From: an uncultured Bacteroidales bacterium
GTDB taxonomy: Bacteria > Bacteroidota > Bacteroidia > Bacteroidales > CAIXZF01
NCBI GenBank assembly: GCA_903923925.1
Contig: CAIXZF010000097.1
Location: forward strand, 1-64,000
Direction: 5' to 3'
Length of the DNA: 64,000 nucleotides
Numbering within the stretch: position 1 is the stretch's first letter; the number at the start of each line of letters is the position of its first letter. The position numbers were made by a program, and so were the translations under genes. The notes below the pieces were generated by a model. The model had not been told where the DNA came from and made no database searches. It was given only the letters and a program-made list of their open reading frames with translations. Positions 1 to 10,230 of the stretch are shown piece after piece.

Positions 1-132
1 GGATTTTTTAATTGGTTAATCGAAAAAACAGATTTTCAAAGAGCGAGTAAAGTCAGATCCGCTAAAGGCCTACTTGTTCACGTATTTGGCAAACTAGCTG
101 CCGCTTTTATTTACTTGATTTTTAACCCTTGA
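1..132 (+). CDS. C-terminal end of an unidentified protein (5' end outside window)
   Basis: Frame 1 is open from the first base to a TGA at 130-132, giving about 43 residues. They are charged at first (K/R-rich around residues 9-22) and end in a hydrophobic stretch (AAAFIYLIF) that could be a membrane helix or an amphipathic tail. The codon choice and the 122-bp gap before porU fit a real gene end. I do not recognise the family. It might be chance, because 43 codons is short. Confidence 0.4.
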   Translation, partial: GFFNWLIEKTDFQRASKVRSAKGLLVHVFGKLAAAFIYLIFNP

Positions 133-254
133 TTCGCATTATAAACTGTTATTCAAATCAGAATGAATAATAATTTTACAAAATCATTGTTTATTCAAAA
201 GGCAATTTTTGAATTGCTTTGTTTCGATTGGACAAGTACCTAAATTAACAATAA

Positions 255-3200
255 ATGAAGGCTAAGTTACTGATAACTATTGCTTTAATTGGTTTGATGC
301 ATAATTCTGGCAGCGCACAGTCAATTATTCAGCATTGCACTATTAAGTGGACCGGAGTTAAAAATTTCAGAGAAGCAGACTCAAGTATTCAGGAAATTCT
401 GTTTTTTGAGGGTGCAAATTTTTTATCTGAGTACGGAAACTTACCTGTTTCAATTATTCTTCTTCCATTAAAAGGCGAGACCTTGGATTTGGCAGTAACA
501 TCGTTTAATGCTGTTTATTCTGAACTTGCTCCCGGGGAGCTATCATCAATACCGGATGCAGGACTGTTTAAGGAAGATCTTATTATTACTTCCGGTATAT
601 CTATTGCCAGGAAGGTTGTTAGTGCTCAGATCAACATAGTGCCGTTCAGGATTAATTCTGAGTCAAAGAAAATCGAAAAATTAATATCCTGTGATTTATT
701 GGTTGATCCGACGTATGCCGAAAATTCCTCCTTAAAATCAACTAAAACAACTGGTACACTTCAATCTGTACTCTCAACAGGATCCTGGGTAAAAATGGGT
801 GTTAAGTACAATGGTATTTATAAAATTTCCTATAGTGATCTTATAAACATAGGATTGAACCCCTCAGGAATTGACCCGAGAAATATCAGGATTTACGGAA
901 ATGGTGGTGGTATATTGCCTGAGTCGAATGCCGTTTCCAGATATGACGATCTGGTTGAAAATCCTGTTCAGGTTGTAGGAGAAGAGGACGGAGTTTTTAA
1001 TCAGAATGATTATATACTTTTTTATGGACAGGCGCCCTATAGTTGGAAATACGATGTTAATAAAAAGAAGTTTTCTCACCTTAATAATTATTATTCCGAC
1101 TACTCATATTATTTTATAACTGCAAGTCTAGGAGTGGGTAAACGAGTGCAACCTCAAACTTCAGTAACTTCTGCTGCGAATAAAGTTGTAACTAATTTTA
1201 ATGATTATTCTTTCTACGAGAAGGACGAACTCAACCTTATAAAGTCTGGTAAAGTGTGGTACGGAGAAAAATTTGATCTTAAAAACTCTTATGACCTGAA
1301 CCCGTTCAGTTTTCCCGATATCAACGGAGATAGTTTATGCTATCTTGAAGTTGATGTTGCCGCTAGTTCAACAACTCCAAGTACATTTAAGGTTTATGTG
1401 AATAATGGTGAGGCAATTTCTGCACTGGTACCATCAATTTCACCAGCCTTCAATACGGATTTTGCCATGACAGTAAATTCCAACAGAACCTTCTATCTGA
1501 ACACGCCTGTTACCAACGTAAGAGTAACGTATTTGCCCTCCCTGAGCAGTTCAATTGGCTGGCTTAACTATGTGGAATTAAATGTGGTTCGTCATCTGAA
1601 GCGCTCTGGTGATCAGATGCCATTCCGGAGTATTTCCAGTGTAGGTGCAGGAAATGTAAGTGACTTTATTGTTTCAGATTGTTATACTACGGATGTAATT
1701 TGGGATGTAACAAATATTGAAGACATCCGCAAGCAGGAAACAACATTCCAGAATGGCAATTTACAGTTCAGGTTACCAACTGATATCTTGCGCAACTTTG
1801 TTCATTTTACTGGCAATTCTTTTCTTTCAGTTGATAATTATCAATATGTTTCTAACCAGAATCTGCATGCAACCACTTCCGCTGATATGATTATAATAAC
1901 GGCTCCTGCTTTAATTTCTGAAGCAAACAGACTTGCTGATATTCACAGACTTGAAGACAATATGAATGTTGTAATTACAACACCTCAGGCTATCTATAAT
2001 GAATTTTCTTCCGGAGCCCAGGATATTACTGCAATCAGGGATTACATTAAGATGATTTATCAGCGCTCAACTGTCGGATCCGAATTAAAATATGTTCTTT
2101 TGTTCGGTGATGGTTCGTACGATTACAAAGACCGCATGCCCGACAATACGAATCTGGTTCCTACTTTCCAATCAATGAATTCACTTCGTCCAACTGAGTC
2201 CTATGTTAGTGATGATTATTTTGGTTTGATGGACAGCAATGAAGGAAATGATTGTTCTGGAACACTTGATATTGGGATTGGACGTTTGCCTGTAAAGACT
2301 ATTGATGAAGCTAAAGCAGCTGTTGATAAGATTGTTCGGTACAAAGAAAAAAATGATAATAGCAGTGTTGGATGTAATACTTTTTCTACCAATGTGAAAC
2401 GCCTGGGCGATTGGAGAAACCTGGTATGTTTTGTTGCTGATGACGAGGACAACAATATGCATCTCGACCAGGCAGAAGATCTTTCAACCTATGTTGATAC
2501 TGCATTTAAGGAATACAATGTTGATAAAATATACTTTGATGCCTATCCTCAGTTATCAACACCGGGCGGACAGCGCTATCCTGAAGTTACTGATGCAATA
2601 AATAAAAGAGTTGCTAAAGGTGCATTAATAATAAATTATACGGGCCATGGAGGGGAAACCGGCTGGGCACATGAAAGGATTCTGGAAGTTTCAGACATCA
2701 ACGGGTGGACAAATGAAATGGATTTGCCTGTTTTTGTAACTGCAACCTGTGAGTTTAGCCGATTTGATGACCCCGAACGAACATCGGCAGGAGAATATGT
2801 TTTTTTGAATCCACTTGGAGGAGGTATTGCATTGTACACAACAACCAGGTTGTCCTTTTCCTCGACAAATTTTGCACTAAACATGAACTACTATTATAGT
2901 GTGTTCACTAAAGTTAACGGGGAGTATCAGCGGATGGGAGATGTAATGCGTCATGCGAAAACGCCTTCGAATCCAAACATCAGAAATTTTGTTCTCCTGG
3001 GTGACCCTGCTCTCCGGATAGTTTATCCTGAATTTAAAATAGAAACTTCCACAATTAATGGACATCCTGTCGGCTCAGTTCCGGATACACTAAAGGCATA
3101 TGAAATGGTAGAGATAACTGGGTTTTTGCGGGATGATCAGGGCAATAAGCTAACAGATTTTAATGGAACTCTGTACCCTACAGTGTTTGATAAGCCTGCA

Positions 3201-4118
3201 GAAATTACAACTTTAGCCAATGATGTTGAAAGCCATCAGACTACATTTAAATTGCAAAAGAATGTTATTTATAAAGGAAAAGTAAGTGTTAATAACGGAG
3301 ATTTTGCTTTTAGTTTTGTAGTACCGCGGGATATTGCCTATAAGTATGGCAAAGGAAAAATCAGCTATTATGCCGAAAACGGAGAAACAGATGCAAATGG
3401 TGTTTTCGAGGATTTCATTATCGGAGGTTCTGAATCAAATATCAATATTATTCCTGACTCATTAAATCCGACAATAGATCTTTTCATGAATGATTCGTTA
3501 TTTGAATTTGGAGGAATTACAGATGAAAACCCAATTATACTGGCGTATATAAATGATTTTAGCGGTATAAATACTACAGGAAATGGGATAGGACATGATA
3601 TTGTTGCTGTGGTTGATGGAGAAACTGAGAAATCAATGGTTCTGAATGATTTTTATGAAGCAGACCTGAATAGTTATCAAAGAGGTTCTGTTCGCTATCC
3701 ATTGTTTAGTTTAACCAACGGTTTGCATAACTTAAGAGTGAAAGTATGGGATGTTTACAATAATTCATCAGAGGCTTATACCGAGTTTCTGGTAGTTAAT
3801 TCAGGAGCTCTGGTACTTGAGAATCTTTTGAACTTCCCAAATCCTTTTCGTGATCAGACTTCATTTTCTTTTCAGCATAATCATCCTTGTTGCGAACTGA
3901 ATGTGGAAATTAAAATTTTTAATATGTCGGGGCAGTTAGTTAAAACTATTAATCAGGTTGTTTCAACGGATGGATATAATGGTGGGCCAATAATGTGGGA
4001 TGGCAGTAGCGATAATGGCGCTCCAATATCTAAAGGTATTTATCTTTACAAACTCAGAATTACCACGGAGAGTGGGGAAAGCTTTCAGAAGAGCTCGAAA
4101 CTCGTTGTGCTTAAATAA
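255..4118 (+). CDS. porU: Type IX secretion system C25-family sortase PorU
   Basis: A 1287-residue protein with a signal peptide (residues 1-21, ending ...SGSAQ). PorU is the cell-surface peptidase that removes the C-terminal domain of T9SS cargo and attaches cargo to the outer membrane. The gingipain-type catalytic pair is visible: His798 in YTGHGGETGW and Cys832 in TATCEFSRF. A large N-terminal region (about 1-540) precedes the C25 domain (about 545-930). The C-terminus has a FlgD-like/beta-sandwich segment (FNMSGQLVKT ... GIYLYKLRI). The length matches PorU orthologues rather than secreted gingipains. porV follows 71 bp downstream, the usual T9SS pairing. No gldJ follows, unlike Flavobacterium. 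Confidence 0.93.
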   Translation: MKAKLLITIALIGLMHNSGSAQSIIQHCTIKWTGVKNFREADSSIQEILFFEGANFLSEYGNLPVSIILLPLKGETLDLAVTSFNAVYSELAPGELSSIPDAGLFKEDLIITSGISIARKVVSAQINIVPFRINSESKKIEKLISCDLLVDPTYAENSSLKSTKTTGTLQSVLSTGSWVKMGVKYNGIYKISYSDLINIGLNPSGIDPRNIRIYGNGGGILPESNAVSRYDDLVENPVQVVGEEDGVFNQNDYILFYGQAPYSWKYDVNKKKFSHLNNYYSDYSYYFITASLGVGKRVQPQTSVTSAANKVVTNFNDYSFYEKDELNLIKSGKVWYGEKFDLKNSYDLNPFSFPDINGDSLCYLEVDVAASSTTPSTFKVYVNNGEAISALVPSISPAFNTDFAMTVNSNRTFYLNTPVTNVRVTYLPSLSSSIGWLNYVELNVVRHLKRSGDQMPFRSISSVGAGNVSDFIVSDCYTTDVIWDVTNIEDIRKQETTFQNGNLQFRLPTDILRNFVHFTGNSFLSVDNYQYVSNQNLHATTSADMIIITAPALISEANRLADIHRLEDNMNVVITTPQAIYNEFSSGAQDITAIRDYIKMIYQRSTVGSELKYVLLFGDGSYDYKDRMPDNTNLVPTFQSMNSLRPTESYVSDDYFGLMDSNEGNDCSGTLDIGIGRLPVKTIDEAKAAVDKIVRYKEKNDNSSVGCNTFSTNVKRLGDWRNLVCFVADDEDNNMHLDQAEDLSTYVDTAFKEYNVDKIYFDAYPQLSTPGGQRYPEVTDAINKRVAKGALIINYTGHGGETGWAHERILEVSDINGWTNEMDLPVFVTATCEFSRFDDPERTSAGEYVFLNPLGGGIALYTTTRLSFSSTNFALNMNYYYSVFTKVNGEYQRMGDVMRHAKTPSNPNIRNFVLLGDPALRIVYPEFKIETSTINGHPVGSVPDTLKAYEMVEITGFLRDDQGNKLTDFNGTLYPTVFDKPAEITTLANDVESHQTTFKLQKNVIYKGKVSVNNGDFAFSFVVPRDIAYKYGKGKISYYAENGETDANGVFEDFIIGGSESNINIIPDSLNPTIDLFMNDSLFEFGGITDENPIILAYINDFSGINTTGNGIGHDIVAVVDGETEKSMVLNDFYEADLNSYQRGSVRYPLFSLTNGLHNLRVKVWDVYNNSSEAYTEFLVVNSGALVLENLLNFPNPFRDQTSFSFQHNHPCCELNVEIKIFNMSGQLVKTINQVVSTDGYNGGPIMWDGSSDNGAPISKGIYLYKLRITTESGESFQKSSKLVVLK

Positions 4119-4150
4119 GATCACAAGCAATAACAATTAAAAATATTCGT

Positions 4151-4158
4151 TACTTTTG
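4151..4158 (+). promoter_or_regulatory. Bacteroidota-type -7 box (TACTTTTG) upstream of porV
   Basis: TACTTTTG matches the TAnnTTTG consensus of the Bacteroidota housekeeping sigma factor and lies 32 bp before the porV start. porV may therefore have its own promoter besides read-through from porU. Confidence 0.55.
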
Positions 4159-4189
4159 CACTCTTTTTTCAATAATTAAAAATATTACA

Positions 4190-5425
4190 ATGCTCAGACC
4201 AGCGTTCAAATTTTACGGTATAATTGTTTTATTATTGGTTTTGGCTGGAAATCAAGGTTTTTCCCAACCAAAAGGCTTACAGATTGGTACAGTTAACGGT
4301 AATGAACTGAATACAATAACTACAGCAGTTCCTTTTTTAATGGTAGCCCCGGATTCAAGATCGGGTTCTATGGGAGATGCCGGAGTTTCTTCCACTCCTG
4401 ATGCTAATTCAATGCATTGGAATCCGGCCAAGTTTGCTTTTATTGATAAAGAAATGGGATTCAGTGTTTCATATAGTCCCTGGCTAAAAGCACTTGTAAA
4501 TGACATTAACCTTGCCTATATTACAGGTTACAAAAAACTAAATGATGAGTCGGCATTCGCTGCCTCACTTTTATATTTCTCCTTAGGTGACATTACATTT
4601 ACGAATGAAATAGGAGTTGAAACAGGAAATTATCGCCCGAATGAATTCGCAATAGATGCTGCCTATTCGAGAAAGTTTACAAATAATCTGGCGATGGCAG
4701 TAACCGGAAGGTATATTTATTCTAATCTTACACAAGGACAATTCGTTGGAGGACAGGAAACACATGCAGGGAAATCTGTAGCAACAGATATTTCTCTTTA
4801 TTATCAGAAAAAACTAAGCTTCAAAAATAAAGTAAAAGGCCTTTGGGCATTAGGAATGAATATCTCAAATATTGGCGCTAAAATTTCTTATACCCAAAGT
4901 ACTGAGAGGGATTTTATTCCAACCAATCTGAGGATAGGGCCATCACTTACCCTTGATCTTGATGATTTCAACAGGATTTCTTTTATGGTTGACTTTAATA
5001 AACTTTTAGTTCCTTCACCTCCGAAATACCTGGTAAATGATTCAACAGGACTTCCTGAACACAGTCCAAATGGAGACCTGATCATATCCAGTGGGAAAGA
5101 TCCCAATGTTGGTATTGTTAAAGGAATGATGCAATCTTTTTATGATGCACCCGGTGGAAGTCAGGAAGAAATGAGAGAAATTAATTATTCGGTCGGCGTT
5201 GAGTATTGGTATGATAAACAATTTGCAATCCGTGGTGGTTATTTCCATGAAAACAAGACTAAAGGAAATCGTAAGTTTTTCACACTTGGTGCTGGCTTAA
5301 AATACAATGTATTTGGTCTTGATTTTGCCTATCTGATCCCTGTAGAACAACGTAATCCACTGGAGAATACTATTCGCTTCTCCTTATTGTTTGACATGGA
5401 CGCATTCAACGATCAGAACAAATAA
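4190..5425 (+). CDS. porV: T9SS outer-membrane shuttle protein PorV (LptO)
   Basis: A 411-residue predicted outer-membrane beta-barrel of the FadL-like PorV family with a signal peptide (about 1-25, ending GNQGFSQ). PorV binds T9SS cargo leaving the Sov translocon and brings it to PorU. Family-typical features are the N-terminal FLMVAPDSRSGSMGDAG motif, SMHWNPAKFAF, and alternating beta-strands ending in an aromatic strand (FSLLFDMDAF). It follows porU, and ispF starts directly after its TAA (the ATG is the next base), so porV and ispF are probably co-transcribed. Confidence 0.94.
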   Translation: MLRPAFKFYGIIVLLLVLAGNQGFSQPKGLQIGTVNGNELNTITTAVPFLMVAPDSRSGSMGDAGVSSTPDANSMHWNPAKFAFIDKEMGFSVSYSPWLKALVNDINLAYITGYKKLNDESAFAASLLYFSLGDITFTNEIGVETGNYRPNEFAIDAAYSRKFTNNLAMAVTGRYIYSNLTQGQFVGGQETHAGKSVATDISLYYQKKLSFKNKVKGLWALGMNISNIGAKISYTQSTERDFIPTNLRIGPSLTLDLDDFNRISFMVDFNKLLVPSPPKYLVNDSTGLPEHSPNGDLIISSGKDPNVGIVKGMMQSFYDAPGGSQEEMREINYSVGVEYWYDKQFAIRGGYFHENKTKGNRKFFTLGAGLKYNVFGLDFAYLIPVEQRNPLENTIRFSLLFDMDAFNDQNK

Positions 5426-5905
5426 ATGAACATCCGGATTGGTTTCGGATATGATGTTCATCGCCTTGAAGAGAATATAGATTTCTGGTTAGGAGGCATC
5501 CTGATTCCTTTTGAAAAAGGTGCCGTTGGCCATTCGGATGCAGATACCCTGATACATGCTATTTGTGATGCCCTGCTGGGTGCAGCAGGGTTAAGGGACA
5601 TAGGGTTTCAATTTCCTGATACTGCTGCAGAATATAAAGGTATCGATAGCAAAATCTTACTTGGGAATGTTATTAAGCTGTTAAAATCTAAAGGCTATTC
5701 AATAGTCAATATTGATTCAACAATTGTGCTGCAGCGCCCGAAAATTTCAGCTTATATCCCCGAAATGATAGAAACACTTGCCGGCGTGCTCGGAATTCCA
5801 ACGCATGATTTGTCAATAAAAGCAAAAACTACTGAAAATCTTGGGTTTGAAGGCAGGGAGGAAGGATTATCGGCTTATGCTATTGTATTAGTTCAAAAAA
5901 GCTGA
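5426..5905 (+). CDS. ispF: 2-C-methyl-D-erythritol 2,4-cyclodiphosphate synthase
   Basis: A 159-residue cytoplasmic enzyme of the MEP isoprenoid pathway, which cyclises CDP-ME 2-phosphate to MEcPP. The full family signature is present: GYDVHRLEE near the N-terminus (zinc ligands Asp and His), [18 protein letters not shown], and the C-terminal [16 protein letters not shown]. The length is normal for IspF trimers. It abuts porV with no spacer. Its 3' end overlaps the convergent gene on the other strand by 13 bp. Confidence 0.96.
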   Translation: MNIRIGFGYDVHRLEENIDFWLGGILIPFEKGAVGHSDADTLIHAICDALLGAAGLRDIGFQFPDTAAEYKGIDSKILLGNVIKLLKSKGYSIVNIDSTIVLQRPKISAYIPEMIETLAGVLGIPTHDLSIKAKTTENLGFEGREEGLSAYAIVLVQKS

Positions 5906-6414
5906 AAAATCTCTTTTTTTACGAAATCAAGAGCTGAAGAAACACTTGCTTTTTCAGTACTTAGGTAAGCCTCAAATATTTTTCTGGCCAGATCAGTAGA
6001 AGAAGCATCTTCTCCAAGTTCTGCAGCAGCAGAATTAATAATCTTAATGAGATCTTCTTTAGCTGTCTTTACAAGTTCCCAGGATTTGTTCGAAAGGTAA
6101 ACCTGTTGTGAAAGATTATGCTCATATTCATCGCGGATATTCCGGATAAGAGATACCTGAAGATCTCTTGATGACATACCAGCTTCATTTACTCTGAGAA
6201 TGAGGTTTTGGGGTGAAATCCTCTCAAGAAAAAGTACAATGCGTTCGAATGCCTGCAAACGGATTGGTGTTATCAAGGATTTATTTTGTAAAGTTGCTTC
6301 TTTAGCCCGTAAATCGAGGTCCCGGTTAAGTATTAATTGTATCAGAAAATACGCAGTTGCAAAAACAACTAAGGATGGAAGGATGTATTTCAGAATCTCA
6401 AGGATAGTTGACAT
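5893..6414 (-). CDS. Conserved membrane-anchored protein of unknown function
   Basis: From the ATG at 6414 this is 173 residues: one N-terminal hydrophobic helix (about 5-26, [19 protein letters not shown]) followed by a mostly helical, charged cytoplasmic region. Internal sequence includes [18 protein letters not shown], which I associate with a small Bacteroidota-only hypothetical family. A longer reading to 6441 uses TTG and is less likely. It converges on ispF with a 13-bp overlap of the coding ends. I cannot assign a function. Confidence 0.75.
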   Translation of the reverse strand: MSTILEILKYILPSLVVFATAYFLIQLILNRDLDLRAKEATLQNKSLITPIRLQAFERIVLFLERISPQNLILRVNEAGMSSRDLQVSLIRNIRDEYEHNLSQQVYLSNKSWELVKTAKEDLIKIINSAAAELGEDASSTDLARKIFEAYLSTEKASVSSALDFVKKEIFQLF

Positions 6415-6501
6415 TGAATTGATTTTAAGTGATAATTGCAAAGTTCTGAATTCCGATTGGAATTGAGTCTGTTTTTTAATTAACAGTAAGACAAAAATTT
6501 C

Positions 6502-6509
6502 TAACTTTG
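6502..6509 (+). promoter_or_regulatory. -7 box (TAACTTTG) upstream of the aminotransferase gene
   Basis: TAACTTTG matches TAnnTTTG. It overlaps the furthest upstream possible start (TTG at 6507), so that start would lie inside the promoter. This supports the ATG at 6555. Confidence 0.6.
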
Positions 6510-6554
6510 GGTTTTGAAACGAACTTCAATACGCTCATAAATACAACATTCACT

Positions 6555-7757
6555 ATGGAATTGCTTTCAAACAGGGTGAACGAACTAGCTGAATCTGAAA
6601 CCCTTGCGATGACCCGGATCAGCAATCAGCTCAAAGCACAGGGACATGATGTAATCAATCTAAGCATTGGTCAACCCGATTTTAATACGCCAAAATATAT
6701 TAAAGAGGCAGCAGTAGAGGCTTTAGATAAGAATTTTACGTTTTATCCACCTGTACCCGGATATGCAGATTTGCGTGAGGCAATCTGCTTAAAATTTAAG
6801 AGAGATAATAATCTTGAATACAAGCCAGAACAAATTGTGGTATCAACCGGAGCCAAACAATCTCTGGCGAATGTATTTATGAGCATGGTAAATCCAGGTG
6901 ATGAGATTGTAATTCCGATACCTTATTGGGTTACGTATAAAGAACTGGTTAAGCTTTCTGAAGGTAAGGCAGTTTATATTCATGCTACCGTTGATTCAGA
7001 CTTCAAAGTTAGTCCTGAGCAGGTTGAAGCTGCAATTACTGATAAAACCAGGTTGTTTATTTTCAGTAGTCCATGTAATCCTTCGGGGACTTTCTACAGA
7101 AAAGAAGAGCTTGAAGCACTTGCTGCTGTTTTTGAAAGACATCCGAATGTTTACATTGTGTCAGATGAGATATATGAACTCATCAATTTTACCGGAAGGC
7201 ATGAAAGTATTGCACAGTTTGAGAGTATTCGGGACAGAGTTATTATTATTAATGGTGTATCCAAAGGATTTGCCATGACTGGCTGGAGAATAGGGTATAT
7301 GGCTGCACCAGCCTTTATAGCGAAAGCCTGCGATAAGCTGCAAGGGCAAATTACTTCTGGTGCATGTTCAATAGCCCAGCGTGCTTCTATGGCAGCAGTT
7401 CTTAATAATCCTTCAGAGAATCCGGACCTGAAGATTATGGTTGCTGCCTTTAAAGATCGCCGTGATTTTTTACTTGATATTTTAAAAGAAATTCCAGGCC
7501 TTAAAACGAATGTTCCTGACGGTGCTTTCTATATATTTTCTGATTGTAGCTTCTATTTTGGAAAGACCGATGGTGAAACTATCATACAAGATGGTAATGA
7601 TCTCAGTATGTTTCTGTTGTACCAGGCACATGTTGCGATGGTAGCCGGTAATGCATTCGGAGATCCAAACTGTATACGACTATCTTATGCTATTTCCAAA
7701 GAAGATCTTAGAAAAGCTGTAACCAGAATAAAAGAGACTCTGGCCCGATTAAAATAG
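6555..7757 (+). CDS. PLP-dependent aminotransferase, aspartate aminotransferase type (class I/II)
   Basis: A 400-residue fold-type I transaminase of the AspC/AspB Igamma type, which transfers amino groups between aspartate (or a related amino acid) and 2-oxoglutarate. It has the N-terminal NLSIGQPDFNTP motif, SSPCNPSGT, SDEIYE, and the Schiff-base Lys237 in VSKGFAMTGWRIGY, followed by the C-terminal arginine region (NCIRLSYA). The ATG at 6555 is preferred because a -7 box overlaps the upstream alternatives. The precise substrate cannot be read from sequence. It faces aspS, 6 bp away. Confidence 0.93.
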   Translation: MELLSNRVNELAESETLAMTRISNQLKAQGHDVINLSIGQPDFNTPKYIKEAAVEALDKNFTFYPPVPGYADLREAICLKFKRDNNLEYKPEQIVVSTGAKQSLANVFMSMVNPGDEIVIPIPYWVTYKELVKLSEGKAVYIHATVDSDFKVSPEQVEAAITDKTRLFIFSSPCNPSGTFYRKEELEALAAVFERHPNVYIVSDEIYELINFTGRHESIAQFESIRDRVIIINGVSKGFAMTGWRIGYMAAPAFIAKACDKLQGQITSGACSIAQRASMAAVLNNPSENPDLKIMVAAFKDRRDFLLDILKEIPGLKTNVPDGAFYIFSDCSFYFGKTDGETIIQDGNDLSMFLLYQAHVAMVAGNAFGDPNCIRLSYAISKEDLRKAVTRIKETLARLK

Positions 7758-7763
7758 ATTCGG

Positions 7764-9521
7764 TTACTGTTTCTGAGGGTTTAGAAAAGTTATTCCCAAT
7801 TCTTTGAGCTGAGCTTCTGAAATCGAAGCAGGAGAGTCTATCATCATATCTCTGCCCGAATTGTTTTTCGGGAAAGCGATAAAGTCGCGTATTGAATCTG
7901 ATCCACCAAAAATTGCACAGAAGCGATCAAAGCCAAAGGCAATTCCTCCGTGAGGCGGTGCACCATATTCGAATGCGTTCATAAGGAAGCCGAATTGCTT
8001 TTGCGCTTCCTCGTCGGTAAATCCAAGGAGCTGAAACATTCTTTTCTGGAGGTTTTTACTGTGAATTCTAATAGAACCACCGCCAATTTCAACTCCGTTG
8101 ATAACCAAGTCATATGCATTTGCTCTTATTTTCCCCGGGTCTGATTCAAGGAGGTTAATATCCTCTGGTTTTGGGGAAGTGAAAGGGTGATGCATCGCAT
8201 AGAAACGTTGACTGTCTTCGTCCCATTCAAGAAGTGGGAAATCGACTACCCAAAGGGGTTTAAATACAGTATTGTTGCGCAAGCCCAATTGATTCCCCAT
8301 TTCAAGTCGAAGCTCATTCAGTGCTTTTCGTGTTCTATTAGCAGATCCAGAAAGAATTAAAATCAAATCGCCAGGTTTTGCATTAAAAACTTCAGCCCAT
8401 TTTTGAAGTTCTTCGGGGCTGTAGAATTTATCCACTGATGACTTAAGGCTTCCATCTGCACCATATTTCAGATAGATGAGACCACTTGCACCTATTTGTG
8501 GTTTTTTTACAAAATCGGTCAATGCATCTAACTGCTTGCGACTGTATTCACTGCAAGCTTCAGCGTTTATTCCAATAACAATTTCGGCATCATCAAAAAC
8601 TTTGAAATTATGACCTTTTACCAATTCAGTGAGATCACCGAACGTCATTTCAAACCTGATATCAGGTTTATCAGATCCATAAAGCCGCATTGCTTCATCG
8701 TAAGTAAGTACAGGGAATGCTCCAGGATCAAATCCTTTGACAACTTTGAATAAATGTCGCGACAAACCTTCAAAAGTATTCAGAATATCATCTTGCGTAA
8801 CGAATGACATTTCGCAGTCAATCTGGGTAAACTCAGGTTGACGATCGGCACGAAGGTCTTCATCCCTGAAACATCTAACAATCTGATAATAGCGGTCGTA
8901 TCCCGCAACCATCAGAATCTGCTTAAAAGTTTGGGGTGATTGTGGCAATGCATAAAATTCGCCATGATGAAGACGGGAGGGGACAACAAAATCGCGGGCA
9001 CCTTCGGGTGTGCTACCAATGAGATATGGAGTTTCAATTTCCATAAAGTTTAGAGAGTCAAGATAATTACGAACTTCAATTGACATCCGATGCCTTAGTT
9101 CAAGATTTTCCTTAAGAATATTTCTTCTTAAATCAAGATATCTGAAGCGCATGCGCAGCTCGTCGCCACCATCCGTATTGTTTTCAATGGTAAATGGAGG
9201 TAATGCGCTTTCATTAAGTATATTAAGTGAATCAACATCGATTTCAATTTCACCGGTAGCCAGTTTTAAATTCTTATTACTTCTTTCAATAACAATCCCG
9301 GTGACAGAAATTACAAACTCCCTTCCGAGTTTTCTTGCAGCATTGCATAGATCGGGACGGGTTTCCATATTAAAAACGAGCTGAGTTATTCCATAACGGT
9401 CGCGAAGATCGATAAACGTCATTCCGCCAAGATCACGTGAACGCTGGACCCAGCCTGATAAGGTTATGTTTTTTCCTACAAAGGAGATATTTAATTCACC
9501 GCAAGTGTGTGTACGCAACAT
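7764..9521 (-). CDS. aspS: Aspartyl-tRNA synthetase
   Basis: A 585-residue class IIb synthetase that charges tRNA-Asp. The N-terminal OB fold ([19 protein letters not shown], residues about 23-41) binds the anticodon. Motif 2 is in [19 protein letters not shown]. The bacterial insertion (GAD) domain lies between motifs 2 and 3, and motif 3 is [10 protein letters not shown] near the C-terminus. Length and domain order fit the bacterial-type AspRS. A -7 box lies 25 bp upstream. Confidence 0.97.
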   Translation of the reverse strand: MLRTHTCGELNISFVGKNITLSGWVQRSRDLGGMTFIDLRDRYGITQLVFNMETRPDLCNAARKLGREFVISVTGIVIERSNKNLKLATGEIEIDVDSLNILNESALPPFTIENNTDGGDELRMRFRYLDLRRNILKENLELRHRMSIEVRNYLDSLNFMEIETPYLIGSTPEGARDFVVPSRLHHGEFYALPQSPQTFKQILMVAGYDRYYQIVRCFRDEDLRADRQPEFTQIDCEMSFVTQDDILNTFEGLSRHLFKVVKGFDPGAFPVLTYDEAMRLYGSDKPDIRFEMTFGDLTELVKGHNFKVFDDAEIVIGINAEACSEYSRKQLDALTDFVKKPQIGASGLIYLKYGADGSLKSSVDKFYSPEELQKWAEVFNAKPGDLILILSGSANRTRKALNELRLEMGNQLGLRNNTVFKPLWVVDFPLLEWDEDSQRFYAMHHPFTSPKPEDINLLESDPGKIRANAYDLVINGVEIGGGSIRIHSKNLQKRMFQLLGFTDEEAQKQFGFLMNAFEYGAPPHGGIAFGFDRFCAIFGGSDSIRDFIAFPKNNSGRDMMIDSPASISEAQLKELGITFLNPQKQ

Positions 9522-9545
9522 TTAGTTTTTGTATTAAATGAGGCG

Positions 9546-9553
9546 CAAAAATA
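9546..9553 (-). promoter_or_regulatory. -7 box for aspS
   Basis: CAAAAATA on the plus strand reads TATTTTTG on the minus strand, 25 bp before the aspS start, and fits TAnnTTTG. Confidence 0.55.
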
Positions 9554-9628
9554 CTGAAAATATAAGCCGGTTTATTAAAAAACCCGTTCGGGTTAGGGCA
9601 GAAATTCAAAAAATATGCAAGTGATCTA

Positions 9629-10192
9629 TCAGATTTCGAACTCGATGTGAAGTTTTAACTTTATTATATCGCTTGTTGGCATGCCCATTAATGAAGGCTT
9701 CTCGATTTTATATTCAGTCATTAGTACCTGGAAATTACCTTCTATAATCATTGTCTTCCCTTTCAGATCTTTCTGAACCTCTATACTTATCGGTTTACTT
9801 ATTCCGTGAAAAGTTATTGTTCCCAGGATATTTATTTTGTTGCCGTCCTGCTTTATTGACGTACTTGTAAAGGTAACATTAGGGTATTTTATTCCCTCAA
9901 TAGTTTCTATCATATGGGAATCGCGGTTGGCATTCTGGCTGTCGAAAGATGCCACTTTTACTGAAACAGCAATATTTTCAATGGATTGTTTATCACGATT
10001 GTAGAGAATAACTGCTTTAAAGTCCTTGCTTATACCATCCCAGTTGTGCATAGGATGGCTCATAGAATATGTAATAGTTGATTTTTTTGTATCTGCAAAT
10101 ATTTTAACAGCAGAAGTTGTGCTTGTCTGGCAGAAAATGGCAGTAGAAATAAAGATAAAATAAATGATAAAAAACTTAGCTAAACTTTTCAT
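9629..10192 (-). CDS. YceI family periplasmic protein
   Basis: A 187-residue secreted protein with a signal peptide (about 1-22, ending IFCQ). The rest fits the YceI/lipocalin-like barrel that binds polyisoprenoids: AVKIFADTKKSTITYSMSHP at the start, KYPNVTFTSTSI, and LGTITFHGISKPI. The family carries isoprenoid quinone-like ligands in the periplasm. It lies 38 bp downstream of a b561-like membrane protein on the same strand, a pairing also seen in E. coli yceJ-yceI, so the two probably work together in electron or quinone handling. Confidence 0.88.
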   Translation of the reverse strand: MKSLAKFFIIYFIFISTAIFCQTSTTSAVKIFADTKKSTITYSMSHPMHNWDGISKDFKAVILYNRDKQSIENIAVSVKVASFDSQNANRDSHMIETIEGIKYPNVTFTSTSIKQDGNKINILGTITFHGISKPISIEVQKDLKGKTMIIEGNFQVLMTEYKIEKPSLMGMPTSDIIKLKLHIEFEI

Positions 10193-10230
10193 TATTAGTG
10201 ATATATAAGATGTAAATTTCTAAATGATAA